Part shown: piece by piece, positions 24,027-36,583 of the stretch
Layout: each line of letters starts with the position of its first letter
How positions within the stretch are numbered: position 1 is the stretch's first letter
From: Diploscapter coronatus
Taxonomy: Eukaryota; Nematoda; Chromadorea; Rhabditida; Rhabditidae
Assembly: GCA_964036155.1 (NCBI GenBank)
Contig: OZ038422.1
Span: 63,387,201 to 63,451,200 of the forward strand
Reading direction: 5' to 3'
DNA: 64,000 nt
The notes under the pieces: generated by a model
The model's input: only the letters and a program-made list of their open reading frames with translations
The model's database searches: none
Told to the model about the DNA's origin: nothing
Made by a program: the position numbers and the translations under genes

Positions 24027-25718
24027 TCAACTTTCTATAAATTGAAATAGCATACTCGATGGGATTTCCTGGTGCTGTTGCGCGGTCTTCCCATGGCACG
24101 GACCAGATCTTCGGGAGGGCCGTTTGACAGTCCTGCAATTTTTAATCATTATCACGTTCCTTAAAAATTAATCTGCAAGGTTCAAATGTTACCATCTATT
24201 TTGATGGATAGGTTTAGCCACTTCACCACCACCAAAACACATGGCAAATGGCAAAAATGTTAACGAAAATTCACTGGGACTCGTATGCAAAAATTAGCTC
24301 TATGTTCGCCTCTAATTACTTAAATTTTAATATTTTAAAATCATGCATAAAATGGAAAACTTGAGAAACAGCTCTTCAATTTTCTATTTTAGGAACTGAA
24401 TGAGAAAGTAGACTTTCTCAAGTCTGTTTTCAATTCTAAATCAGTGAATACTGCGCCATTGCATATCCTGTTTTTGCAAGAGAATCGTTTTGATATAATA
24501 ATACAAATATTTTTGCAAAGAAATTCTTGGATATGAAATGTGCAGTAATATCTGTTGACAAAACGAGCAAGGCCATACCACGAAAACTGGAACGCAAGCG
24601 TTCGGGAATAGGACCGAGTCCCGTACGCTGGATTGGCTTGACGCGTCGGGTCCGCGGGGAGAGGTGACACTGACCGGGGGTTATCAATGTTCTGGAATAA
24701 AAATGCAAATTATTTGTAATCGGAAAAATATCGACTTCTTGGAGATTTCATTAGCCTTGAAAGAAAAATGTGTAAAGTTGAATAGGAAGAAAGATGATGA
24801 TCTCACAAAGAAAACGCAAAATGTTTCAATATCAAGTTTTTTTTTTGTTAAATTAAATTCTCCTACCGCCGACATCGAGCTCACTCGGCTTGTTGTCGCT
24901 GATCATGCTCCACTCCCTCCACTCGTACTTGCTCGAACCGGAAGACGATCGAGTACAGCGTCAGAAACGCATTGCGTTGTCTGGAAAGAAAAACAAGTGA
25001 TTTTCATGAAAAATAATTATTTGAGGTTTCCAAAATAATCGATGAAAACTTGAATGGGTGAAATTCGAATTTTTCTGGAACAAAATCGAAATATCTTCTC
25101 TTGAATGATAACAAAGTTTCGAACTGCGTATTTTTTCATTTTTAAAAGAACTTCTAAAGCTTACCTGGAGAGGTGGTGGCAATGACGTAGGCTGCCTGTC
25201 AGGCCGGGTAGAAAGTGGAAGAAGGCAAGTGGCCGGCTGCTGGCGCGACTGAGGTCAGACGGGCACCATCTGTAAGAAAGTGATATTTATAGAAATAAAG
25301 TTTAAAAAAAAAACCTGGCAATGGTAATTTTGTGAGCAGACGAGTTCGGCATCGAACGAAAGCTTAGCGACGGAAGGGGGAATGGGACTCGCGGGGCGCA
25401 GGAACTGGCACGAGGTGCGCGATTGCCAACGGAACTCTGCTCGGGGTCTGAAAATCCAAAATAAGAATAAAACACACGTTTGATTCAAATAAAATGGATG
25501 TTTTGGTTAGACAGAATTTCAAATTTTGAGTTTCTTCTTCTCCTGCTCGTAATAAGAATTGAAATCAGTAGAGAATTTTTGGGATTTATTGAAAGTTTTC
25601 AAATGGTTGTTCTTTTCTCAAAAAAAAACTTCCGTAAAATGATTCTTTGGAAAATTCTCACCTATAGGCGTGATCGGTTGCGGTCTGTCTGGAAATACTC
25701 AGAGAATACATTAGGAAT
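24027..25718 (-). pseudogene. Multi-exon locus with two in-frame TGA codons
   Basis: Family not recognised. Six minus-strand exons have good splice sites: 25662-25718, 25315-25447, 25165-25269, 24867-24980, 24579-24691 (end least certain) and 24027-24132. One frame runs through all six with matching phases, reading AEFRWQSRTSCQFLRPASP and LSFDAELVCSQNYHC in exon 2, Pro/Ser/Thr-rich text in exons 3-4, and PLPADPTRQANPAYGTRSY in exon 5, but it is broken by TGA at 25257-25255 and 24905-24903. Exons 2-4 can also be joined in a second frame without internal stops that ends at 24867-24980. A 5' start was not found. This may be a decaying gene, a gene whose true frame I have not picked, or a locus ending at the first TGA. 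Confidence 0.35.
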
Positions 25719-26585
25719 CTGAAAATCCCAAAAATAATAACATTTTGATCGACAAAAGTCAAAGAAAAGTATCGGAATGTGTCAATAAGCCAGGTTTTTA
25801 GAAAAAATATGCCTCAAGTAAACAAATTTCGCTCGGTCCTGAGCGAGAGAAACACGCGACGAGAGAACCGAGAGGAGAGTTCGGAGAAAAATGGACTATT
25901 GCGAATGGTTAGCGATGGGGCGGATTTACAGGCACTTTTCTCCTAAAATTAGGGCCGCCAGCCCTTTTGCCAAGTTCACTCTGGCACTATGCTTTTTTTG
26001 CATTTTTCAGGAGCTGAGGTGCCCCTCTAACCATCCCCACCGAAAAAACCGCGAAAAAATACGTCACTGATAAAAAAAGATAAATTTTAACACGAAAAAT
26101 CGAAAAAAAAATCACTCATTTTTTGGGCAAGGAAAAGGGGCGTGGCCTATCTGCAAAAGGTACTGTGCCGCTCCCCCTCTCTCCTTTCTCTGCACTCTCT
26201 TCCATTTCAGCATTGGTTTCTTTTATTTTCGCTTATTTCTCCCAATTTTCTCGTTGAAGTCGTTATTTTTTTATTTTGCTTTATCAGAATCGTTCAAAAT
26301 CTGTCTTCATGAAGCTGTTCAAGCGAGATATCGGAAATACCATTTCCTGGTCAAAAATCGCACTTTTTTAAAATTCGTTTTTTAGACAAGAAAATGCTGC
26401 ACAGATGGTGCCAACCCCGCTGGGGATTATCGGCCTCGTGTTTGGAAATGTGGCAGAAATTTGAGGGCTATCGAGAAGGAAACTCAGATACAAAAATAAA
26501 AAAAAGAATCGATTTCTTCAAATTTTATGAATTTTCATGATTTCTCTAAAAATCCTATTTTGATTTATTATTTTTATATTTCCAG
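25719..26585. other. Spacer between opposing loci
   Basis: Holds the putative divergent promoter zone of the two neighbouring loci and the repeat at 25950-26237. A 58-codon open frame starting at 25889 runs into that repeat and is not considered a gene. Confidence 0.4.
25950..26237 (+). mobile_element. Partial copy of a TA-flanked short element (family 1)
   Basis: This stretch matches, in inverted orientation, 39535-39816. Shared blocks include CTGAGGTGCCCCTCTAA, CATCCCCACCGAAAAAACCG, GCGAAAAAATACGT and GGCGTGGCCTATCTGCAAAA. It starts TAGGGCCGCCAGCC, one base short of the TAGGGACCGCCA terminus of the fuller copy, and similarity ends near 26237, so only about half of the element is present. 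Confidence 0.8.
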
Positions 26586-29500
26586 ACGATCATGGAGCTG
26601 CTGATCAAGTTGACGGGTGACGAGCTCAGATATGGAGCCGGGCTCAATACGAGCAACACCGAACTCGTTGCCTGAATTCAGGATCTTAAAAATATCGATT
26701 TTTGAAAAATCTAACTTTAGGAACGAGGAAGAATTATCTTCATTTCTAAAACCACAAGTTCCAAAATAAAAAAAAACTAAACAATTTTTAGCTAATTGAA
26801 AAATGCGAAAATTTTCAGGAATGGGAGAATGGCAACGACGACAGAGAAGGAGGGGGTGACGGCTCCACAATGCGCCACTTCGTCCAGATTTTCGCTCATG
26901 ATGAGAAGGTTGGATAACCCTTAAAAATAAAAAAAAAAAATGATAAAATTCGATTTTAAAAATGAAATGTGCTTCAAACATTTTTCGGATGAATTGTGAT
27001 AATTAGGAAGGTGCCTTGCTAACGGGTTGATATTTAAAAAGTAAGAAAAACTATTCGAAGATTATATAAAATCTATAAATATTGATTTTGTTGCAGTTGC
27101 GCCTCGCCGAATTGGCGATTCAAGCGATGATTCGCGAGCAGGCGGAGGGCAGGAAGACCATTCGATTCGTCATCCCCAACCTGGCCTCGGGATATGTCAT
27201 CGGTAAGCAGAAATGGGAGTTTTTGAAAGAACAGATTTTGAAGAATTTCCTTTAAAAGATGTTGTTTTGCTTCAAAAATGGAAAACTTTTAGTGCCGCGC
27301 AAGAGCGTCAAGTCAAGCTGTGGGCGCATGTGAAGGAGGACGCGCTCAGCTTCATGGAGCAGACCCAGGGTGAGCTCAAGGACAACTTCGAGAAAGTCAT
27401 CGCGGGTTTTTTGCTTTAATTTTGATTTATTTTTTCAATTTTTTGTTGAAAAGTACAGAGCTTCCTGTATTCTACGCCCACTTTTCTTTTCTCCTACCTT
27501 CCTTACTCTCTCCTCAAAAAGTGGGTGGGGGTGCAGAAAACAAAAAGTACGAGATACAAATGAAAGCTAACAAACGTCACATTTTACTTGAAAACTTGTG
27601 AGACGTATGAAAAATTTCGAAGAAAAGCAAATAATTTCAATTTCTTGATTGTTTTCAGCAGGCAGAGGATGGTTCCATTGGCCCGGGCTCCGCTCCGAAC
27701 AGGCATTTCGATCGCGACGGACCGCAGGGTAAACTATTTGCAGAAATTTCATAGTAAATGTGAATTCGAGATTAAAGTGATTTGTTTGAATAAAAATTAT
27801 TAATCAAAATCTTCAGCATGTCAAGACTTCCGTGTTACACCACCATCGTCCAGAGGCAGCAGACTTTGAAAATCGAGGACCCAGGGACTTCAACAGACAC
27901 AGACGGGAGCAGGGATGATAAAAGAGGCGACAGAAATGACAAGCAGAAGTGGGAGGATGTAAGGATTTTTATTTTTTTTTAACTTCTAAACAAAATCCCG
28001 ATTTTTCAATGATATTGATTTTTCTTTGCACTGATGATTTCATGAATAGAGATTAGAAATGGGAAAAATAGATGATGTTTCGAGTTTTTTTTTCTCAAAT
28101 CTAATGCAATTTTAAAAATTTCTAATGCCATGTTTTCAAAATTTTTATACGAAAATACAAACAAAAAATAAGTAAATTAATTAAATAGAAGAATAAATTT
28201 AAAAAGTAAAGAAAGCCTTAGGACTCGTTCAAACGTTAGCTGCCGATGCAACTCTTGCAACTCGCTCGAAATAACATGAGAAATTAAAAGAGCGCGATTG
28301 TATCTTTTTGTTCACTTGATTTCCCATCCTATTTCGAGCGAGTTGCATTGGCCACTAATGTCTGAAAGGAGGTACTTAATTTAAACATTTTGCAGGTTGG
28401 AAATAGTCGGCGATCAGTCGAAGTCTGGTGAGCGAATTGCTGACCGCCCGGCTGGAACCGGGACGCGCTGCACCACGGAAATGCCGATGCCGACAAGAAC
28501 TGGAGAAGTGAAAAGTGTGCTGCACAGTTGCAGATTTTTTAAATTTCTACAAAAATGCTGCCCCTTTTACCTTTGTTAGGATATAACTTATCTTTACACA
28601 TTTTCCTAATTTGATTTTTATGACTTCAGAAGTAGGCGTACACTTTTGAAATTTGTAGGATCACGGTATTCTTACATATTGTGTCGGATTATTTTTGTGG
28701 AAATGAAAGGTGCGCAGTTATTTTGCAGAATTTCGAGAACTTGCAATAGTTGCACTTTTCAGATTCACCCTTTTTCTACTTTTCCTGATTCTAAAATTCT
28801 ATATCCAAGTGAACAAAAGGGGGTACTCTTTTGGTACACCTTCTGTGGGTTAATGTTAGTAATCTGGTATACTGATCACGAACAATTATCAAATATAAAA
28901 CTTTATTCACAAAAGGAAAAAGCAACCGTTCGATTCACGGTTTATTCTTAACACAACGAAAGGGGCGGAGAAACAAGCGACATCAGGGAAAATCAGAGAA
29001 AAGAGGAAAATCGCCCAGGAGCAATAGAATAAGAAGAGAAAAAGAAAAATGTTGCCATATTTTGGCACACCAAGGTCTTCGCCGAGACTCGTCAAGAATA
29101 CATTTCCTCTAATGGATTTTTTCTCTTCTGTTGATTTTGTTTCCTTCTTGACAACCCTCTACTTGTTGAATTATTTCTCTATGGTATTTATGGTAAATTT
29201 TATCCGGGCAAAAAGTCATATCTTTTTTTAGGATTTTTGTTGATTTTTTTACCTTTGTTTTTGGTTTCCGAAACCTTTCTAACCTTGGTTATGCTGGTGG
29301 TAGAATAGAATGGTGTGCTGAAATTTTGTTTTTGCTAACCACTTGTGGAGTTATGGCCTGGATAATGCCTGAAATATCTGTGATCTAGTGAATTTTCACA
29401 TTTAAAATTTTCAGAAGCCATGGAGCAATGGCCTTTCAGGGAGAAGATGGCTTTTCGTGATGAAACCGGCGAGGACTTGGAATATGGTCCTTCAGAGCAA

Positions 29501-30688
29501 AATACCCAGGTAAACAAATTTTAGAGATACTTGAGTCTCCTTTTTATAGGGATTGATAGATTTCGAGGGATTTTTTTTTCGAAAAATTTGACACAATTTA
29601 CCTATCATTTTGAAGAATAGAATTTTATGGAAAATAAAGTAAAATGATAAACAAATAACTCTTTCAGGTTAGAATCATTTTTCTACCTAGGACAGAAAAG
29701 TTCTAGGTCAAAGGTGTATTTTACTCGAATAGAAAAACATTGTTCTAGGTAATAAAACATGTTTAGCTCTCCCAGTCCGATTTTATCGAGATCGTGAGTG
29801 AGTCAGAAGATCCCCCAACCTTGATGTCGTCTCAGCGCAGCAAGTTCTCGTCAATTTTTTTTGTTTCAAAATAAAAATTGTAAAAAAATCGATTTCTATT
29901 CTATTTTAAAAATAAACACTAAATAACAAAAGAACATTTTAAAATTTGAAAAAAAAAAATCAATAAAAAATTTTGACCTTACTCCCCCCTCGATCCTCTC
30001 TCATAGACCTGCGCCTCAACTCCATTCGGACGCTCGATCGGCAGTTCTCGCCTTCCTTCCCCCGAGCCAGACGACAGATCTGTAGCGAGAAGGCTGATTG
30101 AAGATGCGTTGGAAAAGGCCGGCAAAATGGGGGCAGGTTCGGCAATTTGTTAAATTTACTTTCTATTTTTATTTTTTGAAAATTCATAAAAACGTAAGTT
30201 ATAGTTAGAAAAAGAAGGAAAGATAGATAATGTGGCAAAACGATGGGGTTAAGTCATTGACGAGTTGCCCTTCAAAATGTTCTTTTTTATTTAGTTTTGA
30301 CTCGCAGTGAATTTCAAATTTAAAAATGTTGGATCATTGTGAAGATGAATGAAATTTTTAACGAAACAATTTGTTTACTACTTCAAAAATAATTGCCTAG
30401 AAAAAGCGGCCACCGAGGTGTGGAAACACTCGGAGGATATCTTGGAAGATTGCAAGTTGGAGCTGCTTTTCAAGGCGTTTGCCGAGCCGTCCATAATCAG
30501 GTCGGAGGGTGATCGCTTTTTTATTTAAAAATAGTTGTTAAAAGAAGACAATTCAGGAATCAAATTCGCGGTCCTCGTGGTGCCAAAACTGGGCGAAGCC
30601 GTCATTTGGAGGATTTTGGTCACAAAAGTCGTCGGTGGAAGACTGACAAAAACGATCTGAACAATTATGGAGAGGTGATCGCCAGGTA
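26586..30688 (+). CDS. Probable multi-exon gene with unresolved frame breaks
   Basis: Function not recognised. Exon candidates: 26586-about 26670, 26819-26908, 27097-27202, 27293-about 27411, 27659-27728, about 27818-27959, 28396-about 28518, 29415-29510, 29767-29795, 30007-30131, 30401-about 30508 and about 30557-30686. Convincing coding text includes MRHFVQIFAHDEK then LRLAELAIQAMIREQ, KTIRFVIPNLASGYVIG, AAQERQVKLWAHVKEDAL, and near the end RRLIEDALEKAGKM then EDILEDCKLELLFKAFAEP. Exons from 29415 to the TAA at 30686-30688 join in phase, as do the first three. The junction at 27202/27293 is off by one base and that at 27959/28396 does not fit the best frame. No signal peptide or membrane segment. 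It may be one gene with missed small exons, two genes, or a decaying copy. Confidence 0.4.
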
Positions 30689-31014
30689 ATTTAGAAGAAT
30701 TTTTGTTTAGTTTGAAGATTGTTTTAAATCATGAAATTTTAAATTCACTATAAAATTAGTTTCGATTTAAAAAGATGAAAAATCACAAAATGCCATTCAT
30801 ATTTGTTAGGTTTTCTGAGTTGAGTATTTTGAAACCTTTGTTCAGTAGATCCTTGTCGAATTTACCTGAAAATTACAATTGCAGTAGAAATTAAGGAAAA
30901 ATTGTGTAGTGCAGTTCATGTGATCATTTTTGAGTGCATAAAAGGATCATGATGTTCAAACACAATCAAACAATTTTCAAATCCAAAGGAAATTATAAAA
31001 CTTCTGAATTTCAG
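30689..31014. other. Short AT-rich spacer
   Basis: No supported exon. The first half of the first LDL-A repeat of the next gene should be encoded upstream of 31015 but I could not find a cysteine-rich exon here. Confidence 0.35.
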
Positions 31015-33294
31015 TCGAAGGTGGTCAGTTCATCGCTTCGCTGCAACGGCATTTCTGACTGCAGAGATGGAAGTGATGAAAAGGTTGGCTTATCGATTTT
31101 TGTCGTCTTCATATTGCCATTTCCTGGTTTAAATTTCAAAATTCCTTCCATTTACTACAAATGATGTTAACGCTCTGAATAACGCCCAAATAGTTGGCAA
31201 TGAGATGGCAACAATTAAAAAAAAACATCTTCATAGAATTCTAGTATTGGACATACGAAATCAAGATTTGTTTCCAGGAATGCGACTGCTTGTCGTACTC
31301 GGGCTCAGAAGTGACGTTGTGTGGCGACAGGACCTGCATCAGCAGAGACGAGATCTGCAATGGGCATGCAGACTGCAGCGATGCGATGGACGAACAGAAC
31401 TGTCCTGGGGCTTGTGAGAGGGAGAACAAGGAGGAAATGAGTTAGAGATTTTTTAAGGATTTTATTTTTAAATTCGAATGATGATATTTCGGGAAATTGA
31501 AAAGACTTACCTTTGTCTTCTTTCAAAAGTATTGGAATTAAAGAAAGACATTTAAAAGCGAAGAGCATGTGGAAAAGAGCACATTTCTGATTTCCTATTA
31601 TGAAAGCGCCCTCATTTTTGTCGAAACCCAATTCAGCAATTTACAAGTTCGCATTTCATGATTCTGTTTATTGCAGATCTCCCTGATTCGCTGCAGCGAC
31701 GACAATCTCTATCCCCTGGAAGAAGCCTGTCGCGAGGAACTCGAACAGTGCCAATCCGATTGCAAAATCTGCGATCAAAAGGCTGCATTCGCCTGCACTT
31801 CTCAGCACAAATGCATTCCGCAGAGCAAAGTGAGGAGGATTCAATATAAAACGTTTCTTTTGAAGAGTAAGATAACGCGGAAAGGCGTCAATTTTACTAA
31901 CTCCCTTCTTTTAAAGAACTGGCGTGAGTTATAATCGAAAAATGGATCAAAATAAAATTTTAAAAAAATACCAAAACATACTCAAACTGACTCGGTGAAT
32001 GTACAGGTTTGCAATGGACTGAAGGACTGCAAAGACGGTGAAGACGAGAAGGACTGCGATGCTGCCACCTCCGTAAGGAAATTTCTTCCTAGAACAGACT
32101 TGTAACTTTTCGAATTTCGGTTAATCAAATGAAATGAGAAGTGCGCATATTCTCGGGAGAAAATAGCGAATCTTTTCGTCTCACAAGATATTCATTTCGT
32201 TTCACGCGGTTAAATCGCGATTCGGAAAGGTGTGCGTTTTCCTAGAATGACATGGTTTCGAATGTTCAGCTGGGCAACTCGTTCAAATGCGCCAAAGGCG
32301 ATAAAGTCATTTCTGCCGAGCAGCGCTGCGATGGAATCTGGCACTGCGAGGACCACTCCGACGAGACGAATTGCCATGGGGTGAGTTGTTGGAAGAGGAG
32401 TTATTTTCATTTCTAATCATCGACTAAGAAAATGTATTTTTTATCTGTCAAAGTCCTATGAGAATATATTATGAAAAACGAGCAAAGCTACAGAAAATAT
32501 GTAGATTGTTCTGCATTCTGTCAATAACAGAAGAATGATGTGCCAAAGTTTTCTCTCTATTATCAGAATTTCTTTATTTTTCGAGGAAATAATGATGACT
32601 CATGAAGTTCTAACAATGGACCTACCTTTATTTCTCATTGTCAGATTGACACTAAAAACTCAATTTGTATGAATACTGGCCTTGCAGTGCCTGAACTTGG
32701 CAATTCATTGCGGCTACAGCTGCGTGCCTTCCTGGGCGCGTTGCGATGGGGTGGCGCACTGCTTGAACGGCAGCGATGAGAGGAACTGCAGCTGTGACGA
32801 GTGCATGGGACAGCACTCCAACACGTACATGTGCGAGAATTCGGCACGCTGTCTGCGTCGTGATCAGGTATATTTAAATTATTCCCGAGAAAAGAATACG
32901 AAGCACTTCTTCAAATGAATTTCTAGCCTAAAAATCTTGTTGTTAGAGATAAATTGATATCTTGACGGTAACATGAGAAATAATTCCGTGATAACATTGG
33001 AAAATCTTGTCTATCATATTTCTTGGTTAAAAATAGCGATATTTCTATCGAGATATCACTTCTTTTCATAAAGATAAAAGCAGAACGTTTCTTTCAATGT
33101 ATCATCATATTCCAAAATGTATTGCTATAAGATGGGCGATCTAAAAATGGTAATATCACACGGCTCTCTGAATCTCGTTTGTTCAGGTGTGTGCGCCCTA
33201 CTCGACCTGCCCGAATGCCACGGACAGCGACGTTTCGTTCTATGCTCGATTCGCCCTGACTTCGGAGCAGAAGCGGGCTTTTCTCCACAACTAA
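31015..33294 (+). CDS. LDL-receptor class A repeat protein, 5' partial
   Basis: Extracellular ligand-binding or adhesion protein; no specific orthologue recognised. Exons: 31015-31083, 31278-about 31440, 31677-31829, 32007-32072, 32246-32380, 32688-32867, 33187-33294. LDL-A signatures (Cys-rich, ending DCxDGxDE) appear repeatedly: [66 protein letters not shown] and [17 protein letters not shown]. The acidic residues are those that bind calcium in the family. Exons 3-7 join in phase and end with a stop at 33292-33294; the tail carries one N-glycosylation-type site (NATD). Exon 2 to 3 does not join by a clean phase-0 donor, so a small exon may be missed near 31440-31676. The first repeat lacks its N-terminal half, and no signal peptide or start was found. 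Confidence 0.78.
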
Positions 33295-34834
33295 GCACAC
33301 ATCAACTCCACCACAACCAAGTCAATTGCTAAATCTATTAGTTCTTCTATATTCTTGTTTTCTTTAATTTCATCATGTAAAATCCCTATGCATTTAGAGA
33401 TTTTCGAAGTACGAATGTACAAATATGATTTTTTTCTAAACTCCAGTCCTCCCTTTGAAATTTTATAATCCTTTCAGCAGATTTTACTCCTTTTCCACAA
33501 TTTAATTTCTTCAGAATATTTTCCTTCCTGCATTCTTCAATTTATTGTTTTTTGAAGAAAAATATTGATAAGGATAAATCATATTCACTAGAAGAAATGA
33601 GTTTTGCTTTTCTTGTGGAAAATCCATTTGAATGTTAAAGTTTGTCGGATTTTCGGAGTTTTTTTTCCTTTAAAAATGAAGATTGACGAATTCTGGCTGT
33701 CAATATCCTTTACTTGAGCAAGAATAATTTTATGTTTTTCCGAATTATCTAAATGCTTTAATTTCAGATTGTCATCTTCCTTCTCTTTGCTTGTCCCTCA
33801 TCAGCTGGCCCATCTGCCATTCAAGCATTCAACTCTCATCTCTCGAAGATACCATTCCAATTCTGTATCATTTTATCCAAGCAATTACTTCTGAAACTGA
33901 TCTCTTTTATAGAAATAATCCTTTAAGCTAATTTTACGAATTAAAAAAAATGTACAGTAAATGGGTCCTGTAATTGGCCCAAGACCACAATTCCCAATTG
34001 AGCTAAACCCATCTTACTCGGATTGGTATGACAATATTTAAATGATGTGAGAAGGTAAGCTATAATTAGGTATAGGGGAGGGTGAGAAAGTAGGGAGAAA
34101 TTGTGTGAGAAAAGATAGCTAGGGGCCGCGAATGGTTTTGCAAAAATCGTAATTTTCAACAATTTCCCACCCAAAATAATCAATTCGGTATAACCCAAGA
34201 CATTCGTGAAGAAAAAATTAAATAAAAATAATTTTTAATCAAGAAATTTTTAACCAAAACCGGTCAGCTATTTGTACAAAATTTGTACTTCTACACCGGT
34301 AATTATCATGAGTATAGGCACACTTCCTGATATTATTTTCTGGCCAAAGTTCATTCCTATGAATGGTTCACCGAATCTGATAACGACGATTTTGAAATTG
34401 CAACGAGTTATCATATGCACGGTGTTTACAAGAGCGGCAAATGCATTTATTCAAGTTTTCACCTTTATTCATTTCTGTCATTTTTTTACTTGTTCTTGTT
34501 ATTTTCCCGTTTTTACCTTCAAATTTTGTCGAGTTTGAGTTGATCGAGGAGCGCCACTTCAAGAACATCACCTACGCAATTTATTTTGCTCACTAAATTC
34601 TTCAAAAACCCTGAATTTGACTTGTTGTTTCAATTTTCTGTCAATTCTCAAAATTTGATTCTTTCTGCAGTTTTGGTTTTCATATATTTTGAAATTTCTT
34701 CAATTTGTATTGATCGGTGCATATTTCAAGAACATTATCTACAAAAAGCATTTATTCCTATCAAAGTTTACTAAATCGTCGAATTTCTCCGTTTCTTTTT
34801 CGGTTGCATTTTCGAAACTCTTTATTTTCCACAA
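33295..34834. other. Intergenic, nothing supported
   Basis: AT-rich spacer of about 1.5 kb between two plus-strand genes. Small open frames on both strands lack splice or start context and coding-like codon use. Confidence 0.5.
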
Positions 34835-36173
34835 ATGGGCGATTATGATTCGGTGCTGAATGCGGTGGAGGATCTGCCCAACGAGTCAATCGTTTCTGAC
34901 GAAGAGGGTGAAATTGGGCAGGGACAAGTTAGAAGCAGAGCAGATGAACAGGTACCCAAGTCTATTGTCGGAAGATACAGTGAGGGTAGGGAAGTGCGAA
35001 ATGATAAATCTTTGAAAATATTCTTCAAGAGAAAGGACATGAATTCTCTTATCAGCAAACTCTATTTCCAAAATTTCGTACTTTCCTCATTAGACGACGA
35101 AAAAATCAAATGTTTTTTTTTCAGAAGACGGAGTGTACGAAGAAGAGGGGATGATGGAATCGGCTGCATTCGAGGACAAAACTACTCCCATTTCTGCACA
35201 CAGCAGGAGGTAAGAAATTGAGATTTTGACACGTTTCTTCGAATCATTCAACATTTTGCAGGGCAATTAATAAAGTAGTACCGAAAAAAAAATCTATAAA
35301 ATTATCATCATATGATTTTTTGAGTTGAAAAGTTCCATATCCAGCATTCTATTATTAAATCCCTATCCTATATTTTATGGATAAGCTATTACTTTTTTTT
35401 ATTAATTGGCTCAAAATATGCATATTGGTAAATTTCTGTGGTAATATTTTTTATTAATTATCTTTTGCAGCGCTGCACAAATCGATGACGGACTGAGCAC
35501 AATCACAGAGGAGACCATGTCCAGGGCGAACGAGTCCGATATCTATTCAGGTAGGCTTTAGATCAGGAATATTTTTGAGGTTTGAATCCTCATAAATTGA
35601 ACGAGCTTAACAAAAGTAAATCACAAACAGGGATTTTGATCCCGAATCTCAACCCTGACCATTTCAGGATAAGGGTCGGTACAAATCGACCCAATCAATA
35701 TCCCTGGTCATAAAATGTTTTTAAAAACTAAATAATTTCTTTCACTTTTTAAAGAAAATTTTAAAACTTATTTTCAGTTCCGAGTTCTCCCTGGACATGA
35801 TCCTAATGGTCAACCATTTTTGCTTTTTATTTTTTAATTTTATTCAAAATTTATCACGCTACAGAATGCTTTTCTAAAAGATACATTTTTACGACTTTTA
35901 AATAAATTTTCTTGGTTTATAATGGGGGTGCTTACGAACTCTAAACAGTTTTCTCGAAATAGAAAGATGTTCATATCTCGGTTTGGACTACGATTTTATA
36001 ACATTTAAAAAAATCGCTCCTGATTGTTTTCTGAAACCTATTTTTTTCCAGACATCTCTTCCGTGGCTCCTCGAGTTGAAGGCAGTGCTGCGTCTGCTGG
36101 ACGGGTGGGCAATTCAACAGCGGCAGATCGTGCGGGCCATGCACCAGTCAGGCAGCTCTGTCGACGTCACTGA
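34835..36173 (+). CDS. Small acidic, probably disordered protein (145 aa)
   Basis: Function not recognised. Four exons, 34835-34985, 35125-35209, 35471-35550 and 36052-36173, close in phase from ATG to TGA. The protein starts MGDYDSVLNAVEDLPNESIV and is rich in Asp, Glu, Ser and Ala, with an acidic block (SDEEGEIGQ) and later EEDGVYEEEGMMES; it looks intrinsically disordered. A short MITE (35261-35461) ends nine bases before exon 3. The last exon also has an open alternative frame with better-looking codons (WLLELKAVLRLLDGWAIQQR) that could be spliced in phase 0 to the WD40 exon at 36584, so these exons might instead be the 5' part of the following rabconnectin-like locus. Confidence 0.5.
35261..35461. 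mobile_element. Short inverted-repeat element, family 2, copy A
   Basis: Begins GGGCAATTAATAAAGTAGTA and is homologous over its length to 47019-47217: shared blocks include CTATAAAATTATCATCATAT, CTATTATTAAATCCCTA and GCTATTACTTTTTTT. It fills most of an intron and its right end lies nine bases from the next exon. Confidence 0.8.
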
Positions 36174-36583
36174 ACCCACTCAAATATGAGAAATCAAGCT
36201 GTATTCAGGTTGGACTAGTTCCCAATAAAAATTTGATCTTTATAAAAAAAAACATTTGAAAAATGAGAAGGAATAAGATTGAATACCAGAATTCAAATTT
36301 TGCCGAATTTAAATATTTTTTAAATGAAATTTTGCCTGTTTTTATTCCATTTCTCGTTATGAAAAGTTTTACTTCTTCTTTCGTCATAAAACGATAAATG
36401 ACTGATAGTTATCGACATGGATCATCGATAGGAGCAGAAGGGCTCTGCCCAAGGGAAACCAAGACTGTTGTGGTGTAGCAAATTTAAATTATTTTTATTA
36501 GTGAAGAAGTGCTGTGATAGAGGCTTATTATTATTATTTTTAAAACTAATCCTTTTATAGAAGATAATGATTTTGATTTTCAG

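Noticed and set aside
25889..26063. Short open frame starting MDYCEWLAMGRIYRHFSPK
   Set aside because: It runs directly into the family 1 repeat and has no downstream exon.
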